The position numbers and the translations under genes were made by a program. A stretch of DNA of 64,000 bases from Rhodocyclaceae bacterium (GTDB lineage: Bacteria > Pseudomonadota > Gammaproteobacteria > Burkholderiales > Ga0077523): contig JADCHQ010000014.1 in NCBI GenBank assembly GCA_020248405.1, forward strand, positions 62,001 through 126,000. Direction: 5' to 3'. Positions 20,230 through 29,790 of the stretch are shown in pieces. The first letter of the stretch is position 1. Each line of letters opens with the position of its first letter. The notes under the pieces are model-generated. The model was not told the DNA's origin. It saw nothing but the letters and a program-made list of their open reading frames with translations, and did no database searches.

Positions 20230-20235
20230 TATAAT
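20230..20235 (+). promoter_or_regulatory. Consensus -10 element (TATAAT) upstream of maeB
   Basis: A perfect TATAAT lies 38 bases before the maeB ATG. No matching -35 hexamer is visible 16-18 bases upstream, so an activator or a weak promoter is possible. Confidence 0.4.
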
Positions 20236-20272
20236 TCTGGCCGATTTTCCTCACCACGGATTGCCGCGGCCC

Positions 20273-22549
<2,277 letters not shown>

Positions 22550-22573
22550 ACCACGGGCGAGGAACGCAAGCGC

Positions 22574-23266
22574 GTGGCGGTGGTCACCGGCGGCAACCGC
22601 GGCGTCGGCCTGGAGATCTGCCGGCAACTGGCGCGCGCCGATCTGCGCGTGGTGCTCACGGCCCGCGACGTGCGAGAGGGCGAGGCAGCGGCGCTCGGCC
22701 TGTCGAGAGAGGGCGCAGACGTGCACTTTCACCGCCTCGATGTGACGGACCCCGCCCAGGTGGAGGCCCTGGCGCAGTGGCTCGAAGGCGCGTTCGGCGG
22801 CGCGGATGTGTTGGTGAACAACGCCGGCATCCTGCCGGAGGGCCGCGGCCGCGGCGTGCTGCAGGTGCAGGCCCAGGAGTTTCGCGACACCTGCGAGACC
22901 AACTTCATCGGTCCGCTCCTGCTGTGCCAGGCCCTGGTGCCAAGCATGATGTCGCGCCATTACGGCCGCGTGGTCAACGTCTCGAGCGGCCTTGGCCAGT
23001 TACAGGGCATGGGTGATGGCACACCTGCATACCGCGCTTCCAAAACAGCCCTGAACGCGCTGACACGAATGGTGTCCGCCGCCTCTCGTGGCCGCGGCGT
23101 GCTGGTGAACGCCTTGTGCCCCGGCTGGGTGCGCACGCGCATGGGCGGCGCCAACGCCACGCGCCCCGTGGAGCAGGGCGCCGACACCGCCGTCTGGCTT
23201 GCCACCCTGCCCGCCGAGGGCCCCACTGGCGGCTTCTTCCGCGACCGCACCCCCATCCCGTGGTGA
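22574..23266 (+). CDS. Short-chain dehydrogenase/reductase, carbonyl-reductase-like
   Basis: A 230-residue Rossmann-fold oxidoreductase starting at GTG 22574 with a GAGGA ribosome site. Cofactor motif TGGNRGVG is at residues 5-12, then NNAG, a Ser in NVSSGLG, and YRASK as the catalytic Tyr-x3-Lys; the PGWVRTRMGG loop follows. The pattern resembles CBR1/menthol-reductase-like SDRs, usually NADPH-dependent. It begins 24 bases after maeB and could share its transcript. The substrate is unknown. Confidence 0.88.
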   Translation: MAVVTGGNRGVGLEICRQLARADLRVVLTARDVREGEAAALGLSREGADVHFHRLDVTDPAQVEALAQWLEGAFGGADVLVNNAGILPEGRGRGVLQVQAQEFRDTCETNFIGPLLLCQALVPSMMSRHYGRVVNVSSGLGQLQGMGDGTPAYRASKTALNALTRMVSAASRGRGVLVNALCPGWVRTRMGGANATRPVEQGADTAVWLATLPAEGPTGGFFRDRTPIPW

Positions 23267-23285
23267 GGTGACGCGGTGCGGCGGG

Positions 23286-23621
23286 TCAGTAGAACCGCTG
23301 CGCCCAGGGGCGCTCGTCTGCCAGGGGGCAGTCCTTTCCGATCACTGCGCCGGCGCGGGTGAGGGTGATGCTGGCCCCCGACACCAACAACTCCGTATCG
23401 GCGTTGCCATAACGCGTGAGCGTGCCTTCGGGCAGTCGCGGCAGCTTGGCCGTGAAGTCGGGGGCGAACACGGTGGCCTCGCCGCCGCCTTCCGCGAAAC
23501 GCACATCGATCACCGTGCCGCCGGGGCACTGGAAATTGCGTGCTTGCTGACGGGCGACGTTGGAGCAGCCGACCAGTGCGGCGGCCAGGGCGATCAGCAC
23601 GAACAGTCGGACGGCACACAT
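23286..23621 (-). CDS. MliC-like lipoprotein
   Basis: A 111-residue lipoprotein with a clear lipobox (ALVGC, Cys19). The mature part FQCPGGTVIDVRF...LPEGTLTRYGNADTELLVSG has the pattern of the MliC domain, which inhibits c-type lysozyme in the periplasm, with a second Cys in GKDCPL that could form the family disulfide. The match is by pattern and is moderate; a generic envelope lipoprotein is the alternative. It is convergent with the SDR gene. Confidence 0.65.
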   Translation of the reverse strand: MCAVRLFVLIALAAALVGCSNVARQQARNFQCPGGTVIDVRFAEGGGEATVFAPDFTAKLPRLPEGTLTRYGNADTELLVSGASITLTRAGAVIGKDCPLADERPWAQRFY

Positions 23622-23729
23622 GTTCCGGTACTCCCGTGACGGTTGAAAAACAAAAATGATAGTGGACCGGGGGCCCGATCGGGCGCGCGCGCTGACTGCC
23701 TGGCCATCGCGCGACGGCAGTGGCCCGCT

Positions 23730-24029
23730 TCAGCGGGGGTTGCCCTGCCCTGACGGCTCGTCCAGGTCATCGGCGGGGCGTTGGATGCCCGCCACGGCAC
23801 GTGCTTTCTGGAAATAGGCCTCGGCCTCGCGCTCTCGTCCCAGGCGGCAGCGCTTGATGGCATCGTCCACCAGCGGCGCCAAGGTGAGCCGCTGCACTTC
23901 GGTGAGCGCCACGCCCTTCAGGTCGCGCCCCAGCAATTCCAGCTCCAGTCGGCAGTCCGCCCCGGCTGTTTCAGCCAGGGCGAGCCCCACCAGACCTGCG
24001 AGCCGCGCGGCGCCCGCCGGCTGACCCAT
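23730..24029 (-). CDS. Small hypothetical protein, possibly exported
   Basis: A 99-residue product not matched to a family. A short hydrophobic stretch (AARLAGLVGLALAETAGA) may be a signal peptide, followed by an amphipathic helical part with two cysteines (ADCRLEL and IKRCRLG) and a polar tail. Its ATG overlaps the stop of the upstream gene (TGATG), so the two are translationally coupled. The phrase REREAEAYFQKARAVAG looks like a single TPR-type helix pair, as in its neighbour. Confidence 0.55.
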   Translation of the reverse strand: MGQPAGAARLAGLVGLALAETAGADCRLELELLGRDLKGVALTEVQRLTLAPLVDDAIKRCRLGREREAEAYFQKARAVAGIQRPADDLDEPSGQGNPR

Positions 24030-24286
24030 CAGGACTTATGCTCGAGGCCGAGGATCTTCATGGCCTTGTCGAGCGTCTCCACCGACTCCTTGTGCTTGCC
24101 GGCCTTGTGCAGCGCCTCGCCTTCAGCGCGCAGTTTCATGACCTCGTCCATCTGAGAGGCGCTCAGGCTGGGCTTGGCGGCAATCGCCTCATCGATGGCC
24201 TTCATGTCCTTGGGGCAGTGCGCGCCGAGCGCGGCACCGCTGGCAAGGGCGAGGGTGGCAGCGAGGACAACCGGACGAATCTTCAT
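24029..24286 (-). CDS. Small exported helical protein
   Basis: From ATG 24286 the product is 85 residues: a signal peptide (MKIRPVVLAATLALASGAALG) and a mature helical domain of about 64 residues with one Cys and the TPR-like segment EGEALHKAGKHKESVETLDKAMKILG. No family was recognised. It is first in a two-gene unit with the coupled 99-residue gene; both may act in the periplasm. Confidence 0.65.
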   Translation of the reverse strand: MKIRPVVLAATLALASGAALGAHCPKDMKAIDEAIAAKPSLSASQMDEVMKLRAEGEALHKAGKHKESVETLDKAMKILGLEHKS

Positions 24287-24318
24287 GACAGGGACTCCAA
24301 GGAAAGGGAGGAGGGGGT

Positions 24319-24352
24319 GCGCGAACGCGGCGCTGCGCGCGAACGCGGCGCT
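24319..24352. repeat. Tandem 16-mer upstream of the small exported protein gene
   Basis: GCGCGAACGCGGCGCT occurs at 24319-24334 and 24337-24352, an 18-base period, between the divergent small-protein and Nudix genes. It is probably simple GC-rich duplication. Confidence 0.4.
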
Positions 24353-24453
24353 GCATTGCTGCGCCAAGCCTGCGCGAGACAAGTATAGGCGTGCACGCCT
24401 GCCGGAAGGAACTTCAGGCCCTAGAATCGCTCCTGCATCTAGCCCCCTTCCGG

Positions 24454-25083
24454 ATGCGCCCTTCCATGATCTCGACCGGCATCCCTGCACCGACCCTGGA
24501 CACCCACTGGGTGCGCGAACGCTTGGCCCGTGCGCCCGCGCCGCGGCCTGGCGATCTGCCGCTGTTCCGCCATCCCGACCACGTCGCCCCCGTGGCCGCC
24601 GCGGTGCTGGTGCCGCTGGTGTGGCGCGAAGCGGAGGTGCGAGTGCTGCTCACCCAGCGTACCGCCCACCTCAATGACCACGCCGGTCAGATCAGCTTCC
24701 CCGGCGGGCGGGTAGACGAAGGCGACGTGGACCGCGTGCATACCGCCTTGCGCGAGGCCGAAGAGGAAATCGGCCTGCCGCGGGACTGCGTCGAAATCCT
24801 GGGGATGCTGCCCGACTACGACATCATGACCGGGTTCCGCGTCACCCCCGTGGTGGGCTGGATACCGCAGCCCTTCGGCGTGCGCACCGATGCCTTTGAA
24901 GTGGCCGAAGTGTTCGAGGTGCCGCTTGCCTTCCTGCTTGATCCCGCCAACCACCAGCGGCACTGTCGTGTGGTGGGCGGAACCACGCGTCATTACTACG
25001 CCATGCCGTGGCAGGGCCGGCACATCTGGGGCGCAACGGCCGGTATGCTGCACCATCTCTACCGGGCGCTCGGTAATGCTTGA
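24454..25083 (+). CDS. Nudix hydrolase, CoA pyrophosphatase-like (NudL type)
   Basis: The product, about 209 residues from ATG 24454 (ATG 24466 is also possible), contains a complete Nudix box, GGRVDEGDVDRVHTALREAE followed by EEIGL. It also has the upstream LTQRTAHLNDHAGQISFPGG segment that marks NudL-like coenzyme A diphosphatases, which cleave CoA into 3',5'-ADP and phosphopantetheine. The specificity is inferred from that segment. ybaK starts 7 bases after the stop, suggesting an operon. Confidence 0.88.
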   Translation: MRPSMISTGIPAPTLDTHWVRERLARAPAPRPGDLPLFRHPDHVAPVAAAVLVPLVWREAEVRVLLTQRTAHLNDHAGQISFPGGRVDEGDVDRVHTALREAEEEIGLPRDCVEILGMLPDYDIMTGFRVTPVVGWIPQPFGVRTDAFEVAEVFEVPLAFLLDPANHQRHCRVVGGTTRHYYAMPWQGRHIWGATAGMLHHLYRALGNA

Positions 25084-25089
25084 AGCACC

Positions 25090-25587
25090 ATGAGCCATTC
25101 CCGCCCGCCCGTCACGCCCGCCGTGCGTGTGTTGCGCGAACAGGGCGTTGCCTTCAGCGATCACCTCTACGCGTACGAGGAGCGCGGTGGCACCGCGGTC
25201 TCCGCCCGCGAGCTCGGTGTGCACGAGCATGCGGTGGTGAAGACCCTGGTGATGGAGGATGAACGGCGCAATCCCCTGCTGGTGCTCATGCACGGCGACC
25301 ACAAGGTTTCCACCCAGCGGCTCGCCCGCATGCTCGGGGTCAAGGACGTGCGCCCCTGCGATCCGGCAGTGGCCAACCGGCACACCGGCTACCTAGTGGG
25401 CGGCACCTCGCCCTTTGGCACGCGGCGCGCCATGCCGGTGTACATGGAGCGCACCATCATGGACCTGGAGCGCATCTACCTGAACGGCGGCAGGCGAGGC
25501 TATCTCGTGGGCTTGGCGCCGGCCGAGGCCGCCCGGGTGCTCTCGCCCGTGCTGGTGGAGGTGGGCGTGGCGGAGGCAACGCCATGA
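25090..25587 (+). CDS. ybaK: Cys-tRNA(Pro)/Cys-tRNA(Cys) deacylase YbaK
   Basis: Hydrolyses mischarged Cys-tRNA(Pro). The 165-residue product matches YbaK/EbsC: TPAVRVLREQGVAFSDHLYAYEE, the conserved Lys in HAVVKTLVME, DVRPCDPAVANRHTGY and GGTSPFGTRRAMPVY. Full length with no gaps evident. It follows the Nudix gene closely. Confidence 0.92.
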   Translation: MSHSRPPVTPAVRVLREQGVAFSDHLYAYEERGGTAVSARELGVHEHAVVKTLVMEDERRNPLLVLMHGDHKVSTQRLARMLGVKDVRPCDPAVANRHTGYLVGGTSPFGTRRAMPVYMERTIMDLERIYLNGGRRGYLVGLAPAEAARVLSPVLVEVGVAEATP

Positions 25588-25636
25588 CCACCCGGCGCGG
25601 TCATGGCGGACGGTGGGGCGCGGTGGGGCCGATGCC

Positions 25637-25969
25637 ATGATGGAGTGGATCATCCTCGTGCTGGCCATGGCGGGCGCGTGGTTCTGGCTCGATTCGCTCA
25701 GGTGCCGCGAGATTGCGCTGGCGGCTGGCGAGCGCGCGTGTGCCGCCCAGGGTCTGCAGTTCCTCGACTGGACAGTGGCGCAGATGCGGTTGCGTCCCGA
25801 GCGCGACGGCGAGGGCCGGGTTCGCCTGCGCCGTGTATACCGGTTCGAGTACAGCGAAACCGGTGATGACCGCCTGCAAGGCAGCGTCTGGCTGCTGGGC
25901 CGCCGTGTGGAGGAGGTGCAGCTGGCGCGGCAGCTCCTCAGCGGCGACAACGTCATCCCGCTGCATTGA
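25637..25969 (+). CDS. DUF3301 protein, single N-terminal membrane helix
   Basis: A small protein of about 110 residues starting MMEWIILVLAMAGAWFWLDSL, a membrane anchor, then REIALAAGERACAAQGLQFLDWTVAQ, a pattern typical of DUF3301. Function unknown. Its likely start is ATG 25637 or 25640. It lies about 50 bases after ybaK on the same strand. Confidence 0.75.
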   Translation: MMEWIILVLAMAGAWFWLDSLRCREIALAAGERACAAQGLQFLDWTVAQMRLRPERDGEGRVRLRRVYRFEYSETGDDRLQGSVWLLGRRVEEVQLARQLLSGDNVIPLH

Positions 25970-26150
25970 CAGGCCCCGGGCCGGCGCGTCCCGCGCGCGC
26001 CGCCGCCTCGGCGGCCGACAAGGGGTGCCAGGTACGCGAGGATCATTTCCCTCGAGGCGCACCAACCGGACACGGTGATGGACGCGGTGATTGCGCAGCC
26101 GGGGGGCGCAAAGCACACTTCCGCTTCCTTTGTTCCCGGCACCTCCTCCC

Positions 26151-26663
26151 ATGGGAGCCCCTCGATCCGTGCAAGCCCGCTCCGCTCAGGCCCCCGTGGC
26201 CCGCGACGCCTTCACCCAGGCCATGTCCCGGGCCGTCACCGGCGTATCGGTGGTGTGTGCCGAGGGGCCCGTGGGCCCCGTGGCGCTAACGGTGAGCGCG
26301 GTGGCCTCGGTGTCGGCCGATCCGCCCCTGCTGCTCGCCTGCGTGCGGCGCGCCAACCTGCTGCGCGCGGCAGCACTGGCGGCAGGGCGGTTCAGCGTAA
26401 GCCTGCTTGCTGCCGACCAAACTGCCATCGCCGAGTCCTGCGCTGGTCGTGGGCCCGAGGGTCCGGCTGTGGTCTTCGTGCCTGGCACCACCGGCCTGCC
26501 GGTGGTGCCAGGCGCCGCTGCCATCTTCGAGTGCCAGTTGCATGCCGCCCACGAGGCTGGCACCCATACCATCCTCGTGGGCCTCGTGGTCGGTGCCGCC
26601 CATGGCGGCGCCGAGCCGCTGCTCTACCACGCACGCGCCTACGGACAGCCCGCTCCCCTCTGA
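26151..26663 (+). CDS. Flavin reductase-like domain protein
   Basis: The 170-residue product from ATG 26151 has the FMN-binding split-barrel of flavin reductases (RutF/HpaC group): FTQAMSRAVTGVSVVCAEGPVGPVALTVSAVASVSADPPLL, then RFSVSLLAADQTAIAE. Such proteins supply reduced flavin to monooxygenases. No monooxygenase is adjacent. It is transcribed toward the guanidine operon but separated by the 400-base control region. Confidence 0.85.
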   Translation: MGAPRSVQARSAQAPVARDAFTQAMSRAVTGVSVVCAEGPVGPVALTVSAVASVSADPPLLLACVRRANLLRAAALAAGRFSVSLLAADQTAIAESCAGRGPEGPAVVFVPGTTGLPVVPGAAAIFECQLHAAHEAGTHTILVGLVVGAAHGGAEPLLYHARAYGQPAPL

Positions 26664-26736
26664 CTCTCCGGTCGACCGTGAATGCGCCTGACATCGAGCG
26701 GGCGTGCAAGGAGAGAGACTGCCCTCGACCACGCAA

Positions 26737-26753
26737 CGCACTGTAACGGTGCA
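26737..26753 (+). promoter_or_regulatory. NtrC-like enhancer box
   Basis: GCAC (26738-26741) and GTGC (26749-26752) are separated by exactly 7 bases (C-GCAC-TGTAACG-GTGC-A), matching the NtrC consensus GCAC-N7-GTGC. It lies about 110 bases upstream of the sigma-54 promoter, the usual enhancer distance. A lone GTGC half-site occurs 31 bases (about three helical turns) further on at 26780-26783. Confidence 0.65.
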
Positions 26754-26847
26754 AAGCATTGAAATCGCGAGCCGCGTTGGTGCGCTCTGGGTTTGGTGGA
26801 TTGGATTGGAGAGGCAATCCACGTTGATGGATAAGGATTTCCTGCGG

Positions 26848-26863
26848 TGGCATCGGTTTTGCG
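26848..26863 (+). promoter_or_regulatory. Sigma-54 (RpoN) promoter
   Basis: TGGCAT-CGGTT-TTGCG matches the -24/-12 consensus TGGCAC-N5-TTGC with exact GG-N10-GC spacing (GG 26849-26850, GC 26861-26862). The start of transcription would fall near 26874, about 35 bases before the riboswitch. Together with the NtrC box this points to nitrogen-limitation control. Confidence 0.75.
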
Positions 26864-26905
26864 AAACGAATGATCGAGAGGAGCGACGCTCGTATCGCTT
26901 CCTGT

Positions 26906-27022
26906 CGTTGTCGGCTAGGGTTCCGGGCGCGCGTGGCGTGCCGGCTGGTCCGAGAGCCGACGGTCCCGCGGTTGTGGTTGCGGGGCTCCACGGAGGGATA
27001 AAAGCCCGGGAGGCCGAAGACG
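26906..27022 (+). promoter_or_regulatory. Guanidine-I (ykkC) riboswitch
   Basis: The conserved ykkC blocks occur in order: GGCTAGGGTTCCG (from 26913), GGCTGGTCCGAGAG (26943-26956), and ACGGAGGGATAAAAGCCCGG then GAGG (from 26990). The closing P1 helix TCGGC (26911-26915) with GCCGA (27013-27017) is intact. The aptamer senses free guanidinium. It ends about 45 bases before the operon's first ATG, with no T-run, so control of translation is more likely than transcription termination. A CCTC at about 27031-27034 could compete with the aptamer's GAGG. The guanidine class rather than the ppGpp or PRPP variants is inferred from the downstream genes. Confidence 0.9.
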
Positions 27023-27065
27023 AGTTCAGGTCCTCTCGTGCCCGTCAACTTCCGGGGAGTGCCTC

Positions 27066-28070
27066 ATGTCCGTTCACGCTTGCTCGCGCGGCCGCCTGCC
27101 GCGGCTGTTCGCCGGCCTGCTGGCCGCCACGTTGCTGGGCTTGGGCGCCACCGCGCGTGCCGAGGTGAAGATCGGCTACAGCGACTGGCCCGGATGGCTC
27201 GCCTGGGCCATTGCCGAGCAGCAGGGCTTCTTCAAGAAGCACGGCGCCAGCGTCAAGCTGGTGTGGTTCCCCACGTACACCGATTCCATTGCCGCACTGT
27301 CCGCGGGCCAGGTGGACGGCAACTGCCAGACCTGGTCCGACACCATGGCGCCGCTCGCCAAGGGCGTGCCGATCAAGGTGGTGCTGGTGAACGACAACTC
27401 CTTCGGCAACGATGCCGTCATGGCGAACCCGAAGTTCAAGTCGCTCAAGGACCTCAAGGGCAAGACCGTCGCACTGGAGGAATTCAGCGTGTCGCATTTC
27501 CTGCTGGGCATCGGCCTGGCCAGGGAGGGCATGACGCCCAGGGACGTGAAGATCGTCAACCTGTCGGCGGGCGACGCGGCAGCGGCCTTCCTCAGCGGCC
27601 GCGTGGACGCTGCCACGGTGTGGAACCCGTGGGTGAACAAGATCGAGCTCTCGGGCAAGGGCAGGAAGCTGTTCTCCTCCGCCGACGCGCCGGGTCTGGT
27701 GCCCGACCTGCTGGTGGTGCAGGAGAAGTCCCTGGCCGCCAACCGCAAGGACTTCGTGGGCATGGTCAAGGCCTGGTACGACGTGGAGGCCTTCATCCGC
27801 AACAAGCCCGAGGAGGCGGTGAAGATCATGGCGAAGATCGTCGAGATGAAGCCGGAGGAATACAAAGTGTTCCTGCCCGGCACGCGCTTCTTCGGCGAGA
27901 AGGAGAACCTGGAGGCCTTCGGCGCGGCCTCCCAGCCCCGGTCGCTGCTCAACGTGGCGCCTGCCGTGCTGAAGTTCCTCGAGGACAACAAGCTGATCGA
28001 GGGCAAGCCCGACTTCGCGAAGGCGCTGGATGCCTCCCTCGTGAAGGAAGCGGCCGCCTCGCGCAAGTGA
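27066..28070 (+). CDS. ABC transporter substrate-binding protein of the guanidine/urea-carboxylase operon
   Basis: Periplasmic NitT/TauT-type solute receptor, 334 residues, with a signal peptide ending GLGATARA and the family segments KIGYSDWPGWLAWAIAEQQGFFKKHG and LSAGQVDGNCQTWSDTMAPLAKG. This subgroup is regularly found beside urea/guanidine carboxylases. Riboswitch and enzymes imply the ligand is guanidine or a guanidine-like compound; binding has not been shown from sequence. It is the first gene after the riboswitch. Confidence 0.9.
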   Translation: MSVHACSRGRLPRLFAGLLAATLLGLGATARAEVKIGYSDWPGWLAWAIAEQQGFFKKHGASVKLVWFPTYTDSIAALSAGQVDGNCQTWSDTMAPLAKGVPIKVVLVNDNSFGNDAVMANPKFKSLKDLKGKTVALEEFSVSHFLLGIGLAREGMTPRDVKIVNLSAGDAAAAFLSGRVDAATVWNPWVNKIELSGKGRKLFSSADAPGLVPDLLVVQEKSLAANRKDFVGMVKAWYDVEAFIRNKPEEAVKIMAKIVEMKPEEYKVFLPGTRFFGEKENLEAFGAASQPRSLLNVAPAVLKFLEDNKLIEGKPDFAKALDASLVKEAAASRK

Positions 28071-28098
28071 TTTCCAAGGCCACCCGGACCCGCCCGCC

Positions 28099-28908
28099 AT
28101 GAACTCAGCCGCCCACCGCCCGGGGATCTGGTCGATCCGCGGCCCCATCAGCCAGCGCCGCTACTGGATCCTCGCCGCCATCGGCCTGATCACCCCGATC
28201 CTCGCCTGGTGGCTGGTGGCCAGCACCGGCTGGGTGGAGAAGGTCTTCATGCCCTCGCCGGGCGCGGTGTGGGACCGGACCCTGCTGTGGGCCACCGAAG
28301 ACAACCTGCTGCAGGACACGGGCATCAGCGTGTACCGCGTCACCATGGGCTGGCTGCTCTCGGCGGTGATCGCCATGCCCCTGGGCATGTTGATCGGCAC
28401 CTTCCGCCCGGTGCAGGCGGTGCTCGAGCCGCTAACCGATTTCATCCGCTACATGCCGGCGGTGGCCTTCATTCCTCTGGTGATGCTGTGGATCGGCATC
28501 GATGAAGGCTCCAAGATCGCCATCATCTTCATCGGCACCTTTTTCCAGATGGTGCTGATGGTGGCGGAGGACGTGCGCCGCGTGCCCATGCAGCAGATCG
28601 AGGCGGCCCAGACCATGGGCGCCACCCGCGCCGAGATTCTCCAGCTGGTGTTGCTGCCCTCGGCCAAGCCCGCGCTGGTGGACACCATGCGCATCACCAT
28701 GGGCTGGGCGTGGACCTACCTGGTGGTGGCCGAGCTGGTGGCAGCCAATTCGGGCCTGGGCTACGCCATCCTCAAGGCCCAGCGTTTCCTGCAGACCGAC
28801 AAGATCTTCGCCGGCATCATCCTCATCGGCCTCATCGGGCTGCTCACCGACCAGATGTTCCGATTCCTGCACCGCAAGGCCTTCCCATGGATGCACAAGA
28901 AGTCGTGA
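28099..28908 (+). CDS. ABC transporter permease (guanidine operon)
   Basis: Inner-membrane subunit of the same importer, 269 residues with about six hydrophobic segments and the binding-protein-dependent permease EAA loop (IEAAQTMGATRAEILQLVLLPSAKPAL) that docks onto the ATPase. It belongs to the SsuC/TauC-like group. It lies 28 bases after the receptor gene; its end overlaps the ATPase start. Confidence 0.93.
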   Translation: MNSAAHRPGIWSIRGPISQRRYWILAAIGLITPILAWWLVASTGWVEKVFMPSPGAVWDRTLLWATEDNLLQDTGISVYRVTMGWLLSAVIAMPLGMLIGTFRPVQAVLEPLTDFIRYMPAVAFIPLVMLWIGIDEGSKIAIIFIGTFFQMVLMVAEDVRRVPMQQIEAAQTMGATRAEILQLVLLPSAKPALVDTMRITMGWAWTYLVVAELVAANSGLGYAILKAQRFLQTDKIFAGIILIGLIGLLTDQMFRFLHRKAFPWMHKKS

Positions 28909-29747
28909 GCGCCGCGCCCAAGATCCGCGTCCGCGGCCTGGGCAAGGTCTTCGGCGAGCCGCCCGCCGAGGTGCGGGCGCTGGACAACGTCTCCCTGGAC
29001 GTGCTCCAGAACGAGTTCGTCACCCTGGTGGGCGCGTCGGGCTGCGGCAAGTCCACCCTGCTGCGCATCATCGGCGGCCTGGAGTATCACACCAGCGGCG
29101 AGTTGCTCGCCGACGGCAAGCCGGTGTCCGGGCCGGGTGCCGATCGCGCCATGGTGTTCCAGCACTACAGCCTGTATCCGTGGTTGCGCGTGCTGGGCAA
29201 CATCAAGTTCTCCCGCCGCCTGGGCGTGAACCGCCGCCACATCACCAGCGCCGATGTGGAGGTGGCCGAGGGCCGCGCCGACGCGCTGCTGCGCCTGATG
29301 GGTCTGTCGGCCTGCCACAACGCCTACCCCAACCAGCTTTCCGGCGGCATGCAGCAGCGGGTGGCCATCGCCCGGGCGCTCATGAACCGGCCTGCCATCC
29401 TTCTCATGGACGAGCCCTTCGGCGCCCTGGATGCCCAGACGCGCGAGGTGATGCACGACCTCATCCTGCATGTCTTCCGACTGGAGAGGAGCACCATCGT
29501 GTTCGTCACCCACGACGTGGAGGAAGCCATCTACCTGGGCCAGCGCGTGGTGCTGATGGCACCCCGCCCGGGGCGTATCGACACCATCTATCAGGTGCCC
29601 TTCGGCGCCGAGCGCAACCAGGACCTGAAGCACACCCCGGAGTTTCTCCGGATGAAGAACGAGATCCTCGGCCGCATCCGCCAGACCTCCGGCATGGAGA
29701 CCGACACCGAGATGCTCCAGCAGCTCTCGCGCACCACCCAGGACTGA
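28887..29747 (+). CDS. ABC transporter ATP-binding protein (guanidine operon)
   Basis: Energising subunit of the importer, 286 residues. Walker A GASGCGKST, signature LSGGMQQR, Walker B ILLMDEPFGALD and the switch His in FVTHDVEEA are all present, as in TauB/SsuB. ATG 28887 overlaps the permease gene by 22 bases; a GTG at 28905 forming GTGA with the permease stop is an equally good start. Confidence 0.93.
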   Translation: MDAQEVVSAAPKIRVRGLGKVFGEPPAEVRALDNVSLDVLQNEFVTLVGASGCGKSTLLRIIGGLEYHTSGELLADGKPVSGPGADRAMVFQHYSLYPWLRVLGNIKFSRRLGVNRRHITSADVEVAEGRADALLRLMGLSACHNAYPNQLSGGMQQRVAIARALMNRPAILLMDEPFGALDAQTREVMHDLILHVFRLERSTIVFVTHDVEEAIYLGQRVVLMAPRPGRIDTIYQVPFGAERNQDLKHTPEFLRMKNEILGRIRQTSGMETDTEMLQQLSRTTQD

Positions 29748-29790
29748 GTTTGCCCGGTGGCAGCCGCCCTTCTCCCCACCCCCCACACCC

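Larger units (their letters stand above)
26664..27065 (+). other. Control region of the guanidine operon (no coding gene seen)
   Basis: This 402-base gap holds, in order, an NtrC-like box, a sigma-54 promoter and a guanidine-I riboswitch, each listed separately, then a GGGGAG ribosome site before the ATG at 27066. A transcript starting about 12 bases after the -12 element would have a leader near 190 bases. No convincing protein frame was seen here. Confidence 0.75.
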
